Positions 16,923-25,980 of a stretch of 64,000 bases of DNA are shown here, piece after piece (the stretch's first letter is position 1; the number at the start of each line of letters is the position of its first letter). A model generated the notes under the pieces. The model did no database searches and was not told where the DNA came from. It worked only from the letters and a program-made list of their open reading frames with translations. The position numbers and the translations under genes are program-made. Origin of the DNA: DAISKN01 sp964553925 (GTDB taxonomy: Bacteria; Acidobacteriota; Vicinamibacteria; Marinacidobacterales; SMYC01); contig CAZKNR010000202.1 in NCBI GenBank assembly GCA_964553925.1, positions 30,789-94,788 of the forward strand, written 5' to 3'.

Positions 16923-19063
16923 AGAAGCTTCCCTTCCTCTGGGAGATCGGATGCGAGGAGATCCCCGCGTCGTGGATCCCGAGACTCGTGCCGGAGCTGC
17001 AGGAGCGCTTCGAGAAGGAGCTCAAGACGCTCGCCTTGGAGCCCAAGCGCGTTGAGGCGTACGGGACGCTTCGTCGACTCGTGCTCCATGTGTCCGGGCT
17101 TGCCGAAAAGCAGCAGGATCGCGTCGAGCAGGTTACCGGACCTCCCTTGAAGATCGCGCGCGACGATTCGGGCGCCTGGACCAAGGCGGCCCTCGGGTTC
17201 GCTTCCAAGAACGGGATCGAGCCCTCGAAGCTCGAGGTGCTATCGACCGGAAAGGGCGAGTACATCGGATTCGAACGGAAGATCAAGGGCGGGAAGACCC
17301 TGCACCTTCTCCCCGTCGTCATGGCCTCGGTGCTCCGCGGCTTGAGCTTCCCCAAGTTCATGAACTGGGACGCGACCCTCGCCGACGGGAAGGGCGCCTT
17401 TCCCTTCGGAAGACCGATTCGGTGGATGGTGGCGCTCTTCGGCGAGCACGTCGTTCCCTTCGAGATTCAGGTGGTCGGCTCACCCGCGGTTTCGAGCGGG
17501 CGAAAGACGCGGGGACACCGCTTTCTCGGACCCAAAGGGGAGAAGCCGGGGCAGCCATTCGTGGTCGACTCCTTCCAGAAGCTCGCCCGCGGCCTCAGAA
17601 AGCGCTACGTGATCCTCGATCCGAAAGAACGGCGCGAGCGGCTCGCGAGCGAGATTGCGAAGCTCGAGAAGAAGGCTCGGACCCGCTGCGCGCCCGGGCT
17701 CTCTCGCGACCTCGTAGCGGACCTCGTGGAGTGGCCCGGGGCCGTTCTCGGCGCCTACCCCGAGGAGTTCTCGAGCCTCCCCGAGGAGGTGCGCAGAACG
17801 GTCCTCATCCACCACCAGCACTACTTTCCGCTCGAGGGGAAGCCCGGGTTCATCGCCGTGACCAACATGGCGAAGGACCCGAAGGGCCACATCCAGCGGG
17901 GCACGGAGCGGGTCGTGGTCGCGCGGCTCCGCGATGCGAAGTTCTTCTGGAGCGAGGACCTGAAGACTCCCCTTCGGGATCGGGCGACGGCCCTCGAAGG
18001 CGTCTTGTTTCAGGAAAAGCTCGGAAGCTACAAGCTCAAGAGCGAGAGGATCGAGAGTCTCGCCACCTGGATCGCCGCGAAGTGTGGAGCCCGGGAAACG
18101 CCGGTTCGGCGGGCGGCGCAGCTTGCGAAGTGCGACCTGACGACCAGCATGGTCGGCGAGTTCCCGGAGCTCCAGGGAATCATGGGCGGCCTCTACGCGC
18201 GCGAGCAAGGCGAGCCCGAGCCTGTTTGGAGGGCGGTCTACTCACATTACCAACCGTCGGGGATCGGCGAGGACGACGGCTTTCCCGCGAACCGCGAGGG
18301 TGTCGTGGTGTCGCTTGCGGACAAGGTCGATAGTCTCGCGGCGATGTTCCTCGCCGGGGCCATTCCCACCGGCTCACGCGATCCGTTCGCCCTGAGGCGC
18401 GCGGCCCTGGGCGCGGTGCGCCTCCTCTCCGAGAGCGGAGACGTGCTCTCCTTTCCCATCGATATCCCTCCGGCCGAGCTCCTCCTTGAGGCGCTCCGCA
18501 TCGTTCGCGATCAGCAGCCCGGGCTCGCGACTCTTGAAGGGAAGGCCGAGCCCGCACTCATGGAGTTTTTCACCGAGCGGCTTCGGTTCTCGTTCTCGCG
18601 AGCGTACCGGTACGACGAGCTGAACGCGGTCTTCGCCGCGGCGGGTCTCGACCGGCCCGCCAGAGACCTCGCGAAGAGGCTCGAGGCGCTCTCCCGGTTT
18701 CGGAGCTCGGACGATTTCCAGGCTCTGTCTCTCGCGTTCAAGCGCGTGGGGAACATCCTCTCCGGGCAGAAGCCCGGGGAAGTGGACCCGGGCATGTTCT
18801 TCGAGGACGACGAAAAGAAGCTCTTTGAGGAGCTCGAAAAGCTCCGCCCTCGGGCGGAAGAGCTCATCGCGAAGGGTCGCTATGGGGAAGCGCTCCAGGA
18901 GCTATCGACCCTTCGAGGGACGGTGGATCGATTCTTCGACGAAGTGCTGGTAATGGCAGAGGACCAGAAGCTGCGCGAGAACCGTCTCGCGCTCCTGAAG
19001 CGGCTCCAGAGCCTGTTCTCGCAGGTCGCCGATCTTTCCCAGCTGGTCTCCGGCGAAAGCTGA
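16919..19063 (+). CDS. glyS: Glycyl-tRNA synthetase beta subunit
   Basis: 714 residues from TTG 16919, which overlaps the glyQ stop (TTGA). The N-terminal LPFLWEIGCEEIPASWIPRL is the family start. Later come FPKFMNWDATLADGKGAFPFGRPIRWMVAL, IHHQHYFPLEGKPGFIAVTN, QGIMGGLYAREQGE and a C-terminal DALR/HD-like part ending near VMAEDQKLRENRLALLKRL. It binds and positions tRNA-Gly. It is slightly longer than typical (~690). Confidence 0.95.
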   Translation: MKKLPFLWEIGCEEIPASWIPRLVPELQERFEKELKTLALEPKRVEAYGTLRRLVLHVSGLAEKQQDRVEQVTGPPLKIARDDSGAWTKAALGFASKNGIEPSKLEVLSTGKGEYIGFERKIKGGKTLHLLPVVMASVLRGLSFPKFMNWDATLADGKGAFPFGRPIRWMVALFGEHVVPFEIQVVGSPAVSSGRKTRGHRFLGPKGEKPGQPFVVDSFQKLARGLRKRYVILDPKERRERLASEIAKLEKKARTRCAPGLSRDLVADLVEWPGAVLGAYPEEFSSLPEEVRRTVLIHHQHYFPLEGKPGFIAVTNMAKDPKGHIQRGTERVVVARLRDAKFFWSEDLKTPLRDRATALEGVLFQEKLGSYKLKSERIESLATWIAAKCGARETPVRRAAQLAKCDLTTSMVGEFPELQGIMGGLYAREQGEPEPVWRAVYSHYQPSGIGEDDGFPANREGVVVSLADKVDSLAAMFLAGAIPTGSRDPFALRRAALGAVRLLSESGDVLSFPIDIPPAELLLEALRIVRDQQPGLATLEGKAEPALMEFFTERLRFSFSRAYRYDELNAVFAAAGLDRPARDLAKRLEALSRFRSSDDFQALSLAFKRVGNILSGQKPGEVDPGMFFEDDEKKLFEELEKLRPRAEELIAKGRYGEALQELSTLRGTVDRFFDEVLVMAEDQKLRENRLALLKRLQSLFSQVADLSQLVSGES

Positions 19064-20775
19064 TGGGACGCATTCGCCTGATGCCGGACGCCCTCGCGAA
19101 CCAGATCGCGGCGGGCGAGGTGGTGGAGCGGCCGTCATCGGTCGTGAAGGAGCTCGTCGAGAACTCGCTCGATGCCGGGTCGCGGTCGATCGCGATCACG
19201 ATCGAGGGGAGCGGAAAGGATCGCATCCGGGTCGCCGACGACGGCATCGGCATGTCGGCCGAGGACGCGAGGCTCGCGTTCTCGAGGCATGCGACGAGCA
19301 AGCTCTTTGACGCCTCCGACCTTTCGAACATCTCCTCTCTTGGTTTTCGAGGCGAGGCCCTTCCCTCCATCGCCTCGGTGTCGCGCTTCACCCTCAAGAC
19401 CCGGGAGCACGAGGCCGACGCCGGCCACGAAGTCGTCTTCGACGGCGGCGAGCTCATTCGCGAGGCGCCCGTCGGCGTTCCCCCGGGGACGATCGTGGAG
19501 GTGGAACGGCTGTTCTTCAACGTTCCCGCGAGGCGCAAGTTCCTTCGCGCCGACGTGACCGAGGCCTCCCACATCGCCGCCACGGTCGCGAGCCTCGCCG
19601 CCGCTTATCCCGACGTGGGGTTCCACCTCGAGCACGGAAAGCGGTCGGTCCTCGCGGCTCCCTCGGTGGGAACGAGGCGCGAGCGTCTCTATCAGCTCGA
19701 GAAGAGCTGGGTCGAGAGTGCGGTGGTTCTCGAGGAAGAGATCGGAGGCCTTTCGATCGAAGCCTGGCTCGCCCCGCCTCCGGAAGCGCGAGGTGCCGCG
19801 AGCCGGCTCCACCTCTTCGTCAACGGACGGCCGGTGAAAGATCGCATCCTGCACCACGCGGTAACGGAAGCCTACCGGCAGGCCTCGTCGAGATCGGGCA
19901 CCCCTCTCGTCTATCTGTTCCTCGAGCTCGCCCCCGACAAGGTCGACGTCAACGTCCATCCCGCGAAGGCCGAGGTGCGCTTCGTCGACCAGCAGTTCGT
20001 CCACAAAGCTGTTTTCTCCGCCATCCGAAACACGCTCCAGGGCCAGCGCCTCGCGCCCGAGGTCCTGCTGGTGCGCGAGTCCTACGAGCCCTCGCCGCCA
20101 GAGCTCTCGATGCCGGGCTCGATCGATGGCGCGGCCGTCGCCGACGCGCTCTTTTCGAACCCCGCCCCCGAGGTCACGCCTACATTCTCCGAGCTAGCCT
20201 TCGAGCCTCCGATGCCTTTGGGTCAGCTCCGGGCGAGCTACATCGTCGCGGTGGACGGAGGCACCGTATGGCTCATCGATCAACACGCGGCCCACGAGCG
20301 AATCCTCTACGAGGATCTCGTGGAGCGGGGAGTTTCCCAGATGGGACAACAGCTCCTTTTGACACCACTCCCGCTCGAGCTCACCGCTCCCGAGCGGGTC
20401 ACTCTCGAGGAGGAGCTCGAAGGTCTCGCGTCGTTCGGCTATGACATCGAGCCCTTCGGACAAGGCGACTTTCTCCTCCGGGCGGTGCCCGCGAGCTTGA
20501 GCGGATTCGACCCCATTCGCCTGGTGCGCTCCGCCCTCTCCGAGCGGGAGAGAGACTGCCGGAGCTCGACGGTGAGGGAGGCGGGAAGCCGCATCGCGGC
20601 GCGCATCGCCTGCCACGCGGCGATCAAGGTGAACTTCGAGCTCGCGCCCGAAAAGATGCGCTACCTGGTGCGCGAGCTCTGGCGCGCGCGTCAGCCCACG
20701 GTCTGCCCCCACGGGCGGCCGACGACGCTTCGCATAGGAAGAGAGCAGATCGAGCGGGGCTTCGGAAGGATCTGA
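19063..20775 (+). CDS. mutL: DNA mismatch repair protein MutL (endonuclease type)
   Basis: 570 residues; ATG overlaps the glyS stop by 1 nt. The GHKL ATPase motifs are QIAAGEVVERPSSVVKELVENSLDAG, DDGIGM, RHATSKL and GFRGEALPSI. The C-terminal part has DQHAAHERILYE, which fits the DQHA-x2-E-x4-E nuclease motif, plus ACHAAIK and CPHGRPT, so this should be a latent endonuclease rather than the E. coli type that depends on MutH. Confidence 0.95.
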   Translation: MGRIRLMPDALANQIAAGEVVERPSSVVKELVENSLDAGSRSIAITIEGSGKDRIRVADDGIGMSAEDARLAFSRHATSKLFDASDLSNISSLGFRGEALPSIASVSRFTLKTREHEADAGHEVVFDGGELIREAPVGVPPGTIVEVERLFFNVPARRKFLRADVTEASHIAATVASLAAAYPDVGFHLEHGKRSVLAAPSVGTRRERLYQLEKSWVESAVVLEEEIGGLSIEAWLAPPPEARGAASRLHLFVNGRPVKDRILHHAVTEAYRQASSRSGTPLVYLFLELAPDKVDVNVHPAKAEVRFVDQQFVHKAVFSAIRNTLQGQRLAPEVLLVRESYEPSPPELSMPGSIDGAAVADALFSNPAPEVTPTFSELAFEPPMPLGQLRASYIVAVDGGTVWLIDQHAAHERILYEDLVERGVSQMGQQLLLTPLPLELTAPERVTLEEELEGLASFGYDIEPFGQGDFLLRAVPASLSGFDPIRLVRSALSERERDCRSSTVREAGSRIAARIACHAAIKVNFELAPEKMRYLVRELWRARQPTVCPHGRPTTLRIGREQIERGFGRI

Positions 20776-20984
20776 TGGCGAAGAAAAAGGACGTCCGCTG
20801 GGGCCGGTGGACGGTCTACTACGCGGGCCGCGCCCTGGAGATCGCGGGACTCGTCCTCGTCACCTGGTCGATGTTCCTGTTCTTCGGCTCGAGAGCGATG
20901 CGCCCGATGCTGGGGATGACCGGCGCCGGCGGCGCACTCTTCGTCGTCGGTTGGCTTCTGGCCCGGAGGAACCCCGAATCATGA
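20775..20984 (+). CDS. Small two-helix membrane protein
   Basis: 69 residues: a basic start (MAKKKDVRWGRW) and two hydrophobic helices (ALEIAGLVLVTWSMFLFF and GMTGAGGALFVVGWLLA), ending RRNPES. ATG overlaps the mutL stop by 1 nt, and its stop overlaps the next start (ATGA), so it is surely translated. I do not recognise the family. A similar small membrane gene often accompanies mutL in this gene order only anecdotally, so no function is claimed. Confidence 0.7.
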   Translation: MAKKKDVRWGRWTVYYAGRALEIAGLVLVTWSMFLFFGSRAMRPMLGMTGAGGALFVVGWLLARRNPES

Positions 20985-22150
20985 GAACCGTCGTCGTCGC
21001 GCTCTTCGTGCTCCTGGCTTCACCCGCGTGGAGCCAGACCGTGCCCCCTCGCCTGACGCTCGATTGGGAGGCGATGGCGAAGCGGATCGTCCAGCAGCTC
21101 GCGTTCGAGCCAGGCGAAACGTTTCTCGCTGTCGCTCACCCCGGGAGCTTCGAGGAGCTCATCCCTCATCTCCGATACGAGGTGATGAAAGCGGGGGCCG
21201 TCGACCTCGGGGTCATCGACGTTCTCGGATCTCCGGTCCCCACCTCCTTCCGTGAGCCCGTGCTTCTCGAGGGAGGCCGGAAGGCGCGGGCTGAGCTGAA
21301 AGCGATGCTCGGGCGTGTGGACGCTTCGATCATGCTCCCCGGCGCCAATCCCGGCCAGCCGGTTTACGCCGCAATCCAGGATCTCCTCCGGGAGGGAAAA
21401 GGGCGCACCGTTCACTTCCACTGGCTCGACAACAACTCTGCTTTCCCCCTTCCGGGCCAGCCGCTTCCGCCGCGCCACGAGATCGAATCGGTATACCAGC
21501 GCGCCCTTCTCGAGACCGACTACCGCGGGCTCGCAGAGCGCCAGCGCGAGCTGGAGCGGGCGATGCGCACCGGCGAAGTTCGGGTCACCACTCCCGCGGG
21601 GACCGATCTGCGGTTTCGCATCGGCTCCCGCGTCGTGAACTTTCAGGATGGGGACGTCTCGCGCGCCCGCGCGGACAAAGGGGTGGTTCTCATCGACCGC
21701 GAGATCGAGCTTCCCGCAGGGGCGATTCGCGTGGCGCCCCTCGAAGAGACGGTGCAGGGGACGATCGTCTTTCCTCCCTCTCAATGGTCGGGTCGGCCGG
21801 TTCTGGGATTGAAGCTCGGGATCGGCGACGGGAAGGTGACGTCGATCGAAGCGGAGGAAGGGAAGGAGTGGGCCGAGCGCGAGATCGACGGCGCAGGCGA
21901 TGCCGGTCGTTCGTTTCGCGAGATCGCTCTCGGCCTCAACCCGCTTCTCGCGGTTCCCGACGAGCGGCCATGGATTCCGTACTACGGCTACGGCGCGGGT
22001 GTGGTGCGCCTGTCTCTCGGCGACAACAGCGAGCTCGGGGGAAAAGTGACCGGAGGATACGTCCGCTGGAATTTCTTCACCGACGCCACGGTGATCGTGA
22101 ACGGCGATACGTGGGTTGAGAACGGAAAACTCGAACCCCCAAGAAAGTAA
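20981..22150 (+). CDS. Exported M29-like aminopeptidase homologue lacking metal ligands
   Basis: 389 residues with a signal peptide (MRTVVVALFVLLASPAWSQ). The C-terminal half follows the M29 (AmpS/PepS) layout: TPAGTDLRFRIG, LPAGAIRVAPLEETVQGTIV, EIALGLNP, GAGVVRLSLGDN, VRWNFFTDATVIVNGD. By family memory, the metal residues sit at G-E-V-F, the E before G-x-N, V-H-x-x-x-G and H-W-D. Here they read G-A-I-R, E kept, V-R-L and R-W-N. It probably does not bind the usual metal pair. M29 enzymes are normally cytoplasmic, so the signal peptide is also unusual. Confidence 0.6.
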   Translation: MRTVVVALFVLLASPAWSQTVPPRLTLDWEAMAKRIVQQLAFEPGETFLAVAHPGSFEELIPHLRYEVMKAGAVDLGVIDVLGSPVPTSFREPVLLEGGRKARAELKAMLGRVDASIMLPGANPGQPVYAAIQDLLREGKGRTVHFHWLDNNSAFPLPGQPLPPRHEIESVYQRALLETDYRGLAERQRELERAMRTGEVRVTTPAGTDLRFRIGSRVVNFQDGDVSRARADKGVVLIDREIELPAGAIRVAPLEETVQGTIVFPPSQWSGRPVLGLKLGIGDGKVTSIEAEEGKEWAEREIDGAGDAGRSFREIALGLNPLLAVPDERPWIPYYGYGAGVVRLSLGDNSELGGKVTGGYVRWNFFTDATVIVNGDTWVENGKLEPPRK

Positions 22151-22151
22151 C

Positions 22152-22228
22152 GCAAGGGCCCAAAGGCAAAATACAAGGGGATGTGGAGATGGGAGGAGAA
22201 CTCCTCCTATCCCCCTTATAACCCTTGC
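22152..22228. terminator. Long imperfect stem-loop between convergent genes
   Basis: Nested inverted repeats: GCAAGGG (22152-22158) pairs with CCCTTGC (22222-22228), AAGGGGAT with ATCCCCCTT (one bulge), and an inner GGAGGA-GAAC-TCCTCC. A TTTTT follows about 8 nt later on the plus strand. It is well placed to stop both convergent transcripts. Confidence 0.5.
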
Positions 22229-22240
22229 ATTGGATTTTTG

Positions 22241-22675
22241 TCATCCGCCGCCGCCGTCGGCGGTGAAGAACGCGACGACGGAATCGAGCTCTTGGGAGAG
22301 CTTGTCCACGCGGTTGTGAAGCAGGTTGCGGATCGAAAGGAGCCCGAGGACACCGTCGTTCTCGTCGACCACCGGGAGGTGGCGGAAGTGGCGCTCGGTC
22401 ATGAGCTGGAGCGCCTCGCCCATCGACATGTCCTTCTTGGCCGAGATGCACTGTCCGGTCATGACGTCCCCGACCCGCGTCGCCCCGGGATCCCGGCTCT
22501 CGAGAACCACGCGGATCATCAGGTCCCGCTCGGTGAAGATGCCCGTGAGTTTTCCCTCGCGGATGACGGCGACCGCGCCCACCCGCTCGTCGCTCATGAG
22601 GCGTACTGCCTCGAGGACCGAGGTCTCCGGCGAGACCGTGGCCGCGGGAACGCTGGCGATTCTCAAGAGATCCAT
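22241..22675 (-). CDS. CBS-domain pair protein
   Basis: 144 residues from ATG 22675, with GGAAAGGAGG just upstream on that strand; the frame is open further upstream but that part overlaps the next promoter region. Two CBS motifs: VSPETSVLEAVRLMSDERVGAVAVI...GIFTERD and GDVMTGQCISAKKDMSMGEALQLMTERHFRHLPVVD...GLLSIRN. A stand-alone CBS pair usually senses adenine nucleotides; the partner is unknown. Confidence 0.85.
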   Translation of the reverse strand: MDLLRIASVPAATVSPETSVLEAVRLMSDERVGAVAVIREGKLTGIFTERDLMIRVVLESRDPGATRVGDVMTGQCISAKKDMSMGEALQLMTERHFRHLPVVDENDGVLGLLSIRNLLHNRVDKLSQELDSVVAFFTADGGGG

Positions 22676-22820
22676 GCCGGCCTCCTTTCCAGAGATCCCG
22701 ATCTTATCAAAGGTCGCGCCTCGTCTTGAGAAAACCGCAACTTGCTGATAAGTTGACACAAAGAGTTTCCAATCCGCTCCGGTGAACGCTCCGCCGGTTC
22801 GCCGATTCGAGGTGCCCCGC

Positions 22821-24014
22821 ATGCCCATTGCCCGTTTTGCCGTCGTTCTCCTCGTTCTCCTCGGGCTCGCGGCCCTCTTCGCGGGGACGGCCGAGGCGAT
22901 TCCGGAGTTCGCCCGCCGCTACGCGCTCCCTTGTCACTTCTGCCACGAGGGTTATCCGAAGCTCAGCGTCCTCGGCGAGCAGTTCAAGGAGCGCGGCTAT
23001 CGTCTCGAGGACGACAAGACGGGAGTCTCCGACTGGTGGAGCTCGATCCCCGTGAGCTTCCGCGGGACGTTCCGGCAGACGTTCGAGGAGGAAGGGGACG
23101 CCAACAGTACGGGTCGCTTCCGGTTCGTGAGCGGGGGCGCTCTTGGGAGTAGAGTCTCTTACTGGATCGACGAGTCCTATTCGGTTGACGGGGACGGCTT
23201 CGATCGCTCGGCAACCGATAACGCTTTCGTGAGAGTGGAGCTTCTTCCCGACGAGCTCTACCTGCGCGGGGGACGACTCGAGCTCGATCTCCCCTTCACC
23301 CAGGCGCGAACGCCGCAGCTCTACGCCTACGACATCTACTTCGCCACGACCGGCTTCGAGACCGACAACATCGGAAGCCACCAGGACGGGGTCGAGGCGG
23401 GCGGATTTCTCGACGACGCCACTCGTTGGTCGATCGCGGTGGTCCGGGGCCAGAACAGCGACGAGGAGCGCGAGCTCTCGGACTCCGCGGGCGGGTTCGA
23501 CGGGAACGTCTTCGGCCGGCTGACCCGCCGCTTCGGAGAAGATCGCGCCGGACTCTATCTGTATTGGGGACGAAACAACCTCGCCCGCACCAACCCCGAC
23601 CCGGGGGCGGGTGGTCCCGCGGTCCTCGAGTGGGAGGATGACCTTTTTCGACTGGGTTTCGACGGCTCGGCGTACCTTCCGAGCGCGCACCTCTACGGAA
23701 CGTTTCTCTATGGACGGAACGGAAATTCCTTCGCCGACGCTCAGAACCCCGGGGGCACCGGCGAGCCCCTGTCCTTCACCGGAGGCTTCGGTCAGATCGA
23801 CTACTATCTTCGAGATCAGCTCGTGCTGTCCGGACGCTTCGATTGGGTTCACGGCCCGCCTCGCGGCACTGTCGGACCCTCGAGGACGTTCGTGGGGTTC
23901 TCTCCGGGCCTGAAGCTCTGGCTTCATCCGAGAATCCGGCTCGCGTTCGAGCTGAACTTCCGAAATCAAGATCAGCCGACGCGCGGCGTGGCCCAGGTGG
24001 ACCTGGCACTCTAG
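22821..24014 (+). CDS. Outer-membrane beta-barrel with N-terminal heme-binding CXXCH motif
   Basis: 397 residues from ATG 22821 (GAGGTG upstream). A signal peptide (RFAVVLLVLLGLAALFAGTA) is followed by IPEFARRYALPCHFCHEGYP, a c-type heme motif in the I/P-x-FARKY-x-x-x-C-x-x-CH-x-x-(F/Y)PKL context of a known family of cytochrome-like outer-membrane proteins. The rest is alternating beta-barrel sequence (SFRGTFRQTFEEE, FGQIDYYLRDQLVLSGRFDW) ending in L at the C-terminus. It may sit in extracellular electron exchange or act as a porin; no redox partners are nearby. Confidence 0.7.
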   Translation: MPIARFAVVLLVLLGLAALFAGTAEAIPEFARRYALPCHFCHEGYPKLSVLGEQFKERGYRLEDDKTGVSDWWSSIPVSFRGTFRQTFEEEGDANSTGRFRFVSGGALGSRVSYWIDESYSVDGDGFDRSATDNAFVRVELLPDELYLRGGRLELDLPFTQARTPQLYAYDIYFATTGFETDNIGSHQDGVEAGGFLDDATRWSIAVVRGQNSDEERELSDSAGGFDGNVFGRLTRRFGEDRAGLYLYWGRNNLARTNPDPGAGGPAVLEWEDDLFRLGFDGSAYLPSAHLYGTFLYGRNGNSFADAQNPGGTGEPLSFTGGFGQIDYYLRDQLVLSGRFDWVHGPPRGTVGPSRTFVGFSPGLKLWLHPRIRLAFELNFRNQDQPTRGVAQVDLAL

Positions 24015-24025
24015 TGCGCTAGAAT
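23998..24025 (+). promoter_or_regulatory. Candidate promoter of bshB1-bshA
   Basis: TGGACC (23998-24003), a 16-nt spacer, then TAGAAT (24020-24025), 9 nt before the bshB1 ATG. It overlaps the end of the preceding gene, and the short leader leaves little room for a ribosome site. Confidence 0.35.
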
Positions 24026-24034
24026 CGTCCCACG

Positions 24035-24760
24035 ATGCCCGTGGACGTCCTCGCCTTCGGACCTCACCCCGACGACGTGGAGCTTGCGATGGGAGGGACG
24101 CTCCTGAAGCTCCAGGCGGCAGGATATCGGACGGGAATCGTCGATCTTACCTCGGGGGAAATGGGCACCCGCGGGACAGCCGAGCTCAGGGCGCGAGAGG
24201 CTGAGGAGGCGGCGAAACTTCTGGGAGTCTCCGTACGGCGGAATCTGGATCTAGGAGATGGAAGACTCGAGCCGAGCTCCGTCGCGAAGAGAAAAGTCGC
24301 CGAGGTGATCCGCGAGCTCGAGCCCCGCATCGTCTTCACCAACTACCCCGAGAACAACCATCCCGACCACACGGCGGCGGGGCCTCTGGTCGCGGAAGCG
24401 GCCTATCTCGCTGGTCTGAGGAAGCTCGAGGCGTCGGGCGAGCCTCATCGTCCGAACCGCGTTCTCTACTACCTCGTCCCCCACAAGGTGGCGCCCTCGT
24501 TCATCGTCGACGTGAGCCCGTTCCACGAGAAGAAGATGACCGCGGTTCGGGCCTACGCCTCTCAGCTTTTCGCCCCGGGGAGCGGGGACCCGGCGACGTT
24601 CATCAGTCAGCCGGGGTTTCTCTCCCGCGTCGATGCTCTCGACCGTTACTACGGCGCTCTCATTGACGCCGATTTCGGCGAAGCGTTCTATCTCCGGGAG
24701 GCGATGCGAGTCGACGACCCGGTGAAGTTCTTCGACTCGGCGTTTACCAGGATCACCTAA
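24035..24760 (+). CDS. bshB1: Bacillithiol biosynthesis deacetylase BshB1
   Basis: 241 residues, LmbE/PIG-L family. AFGPHPDDVELAMGGTL gives the zinc ligands H and D-D, ENNHPDHTAAG the third ligand, and YYLVPHKVAPSFIVDVSPFHEKKMTAVRAYASQL matches the BshB1 subgroup. It removes acetate from GlcNAc-malate, the second step of bacillithiol synthesis. BshA is encoded one nt downstream, which supports the assignment. Confidence 0.92.
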   Translation: MPVDVLAFGPHPDDVELAMGGTLLKLQAAGYRTGIVDLTSGEMGTRGTAELRAREAEEAAKLLGVSVRRNLDLGDGRLEPSSVAKRKVAEVIRELEPRIVFTNYPENNHPDHTAAGPLVAEAAYLAGLRKLEASGEPHRPNRVLYYLVPHKVAPSFIVDVSPFHEKKMTAVRAYASQLFAPGSGDPATFISQPGFLSRVDALDRYYGALIDADFGEAFYLREAMRVDDPVKFFDSAFTRIT

Positions 24761-24761
24761 A

Positions 24762-25874
24762 TTGAAGATAGCCATCGTCTGTTATCCCAGCCACGGGGGA
24801 AGCGGTGTCGTGGCCTCGGAGCTCGCCCTCGGGCTCGCCGATCGCGGCCATACCGTCCATATCGTGAGCTACGCGGTTCCGTTCCGCCTCCGGGAGTTCC
24901 ATCCCAACGTGCGGTTCCACGAGGTCGACGTCAATACCTACCCGCTCTTCAAGTACCCGCCCTACACGCTGGGGCTCGCGACCAAGATCGCTCAGGTCGC
25001 GAGCGAGGAGACCATCGACGTCGTCCACGCCCACTACGCCGTGCCCCATGCGGTCAGCGCGTTTCTCGCGAAACAGATTCTGGGCGGGAGCCACCCAAAG
25101 ATCGTGACCACGCTCCATGGAACGGACATCACCCTCGTGGGCGCGGACGAGTCGTTCTACCGGGTCACCAAGTTCGCGATCGAGGTCTCCGACGGAGTCA
25201 CCGCGGTCTCCCGCTATCTCAAGGATCGGACGGTCGCGGATTTCGCGCTCGAAAAGCCCATCGAGGTCATCTACAACTTCGTCGATACCTCGAAGGGGCC
25301 TCGAGGCCGGCCCTCGGATCGCAAGCACTGGGCGCCTTCAGGCGAGAAGATCCTGGTGCATGCGTCCAACTTCCGTCCGGTGAAACGGGTGACCGACGTC
25401 GTGCGGATTTTCGACCTCGTACGAAAGCGGGTCGACGCCAAGCTCCTTCTGGTGGGGGAAGGACCGGAGAAGATCTTCGTCCGCGAGCTGGTAAAGGAGC
25501 TTCGCCTGACCGAGCACGTCCATTTCCTGGGAGAGCAGGACTACCTCGAAAGCATTCTCGCCACGTCGGACCTGTTGCTCCTTCCAAGCGAGCAGGAGAG
25601 CTTCGGCCTCGTCGCCCTCGAGGCGATGAGCTGCGGCGTGCCCGTAGTAGGAAGCCGGGTGGGAGGTCTTCCCGAGGTCGTCCTCCACGGGGAGACCGGT
25701 TACCTTTTTCCGGTAGGCGAAATCCGGGACATGGCCGATGCCTCGGTGAGGCTCCTCTCGAGCCCCGAAGAGCACGGGCGTATGTCGGAAGGCTCGAAGA
25801 AGCGGGCGCGAGAGAACTTCGAAGCCTCGAGCATCATTCCCCAGTACGAGCGGCTCTACCAGAGCCTGCTCTAG
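24762..25874 (+). CDS. bshA: N-acetyl-alpha-D-glucosaminyl L-malate synthase BshA
   Basis: 370 residues, GT4 glycosyltransferase. It starts at TTG 24762 with KIAIVCYPSHGGSGVVASELALGLADRGH, the BshA N-terminus. Later come HAHYAVPHAVSAFLAKQ, TLHGTDITLVG and the nucleotide-sugar loop PSEQESFGLVALEAMSCGVPVVGSRVGGLPEVV. It joins GlcNAc to malate, the first step of bacillithiol synthesis. bshC (last step) is not in this window. Confidence 0.94.
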   Translation: MKIAIVCYPSHGGSGVVASELALGLADRGHTVHIVSYAVPFRLREFHPNVRFHEVDVNTYPLFKYPPYTLGLATKIAQVASEETIDVVHAHYAVPHAVSAFLAKQILGGSHPKIVTTLHGTDITLVGADESFYRVTKFAIEVSDGVTAVSRYLKDRTVADFALEKPIEVIYNFVDTSKGPRGRPSDRKHWAPSGEKILVHASNFRPVKRVTDVVRIFDLVRKRVDAKLLLVGEGPEKIFVRELVKELRLTEHVHFLGEQDYLESILATSDLLLLPSEQESFGLVALEAMSCGVPVVGSRVGGLPEVVLHGETGYLFPVGEIRDMADASVRLLSSPEEHGRMSEGSKKRARENFEASSIIPQYERLYQSLL

Positions 25875-25980
25875 ACCCTCGCGTCTTCTGCCCCACCTGG
25901 AGTACAGTGCCTCTTTCGCCGACTGACGACGTGGGTTGGGGGAAGGCGTTCTCCGGAACGACAGGACGTGGAAGGTCGCC

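Noticed and set aside
22181..22729. Plus-strand 182-codon frame opposite the CBS gene.
   Set aside because: Mirror frame of a clear CBS-pair protein with a strong ribosome site on the minus strand.
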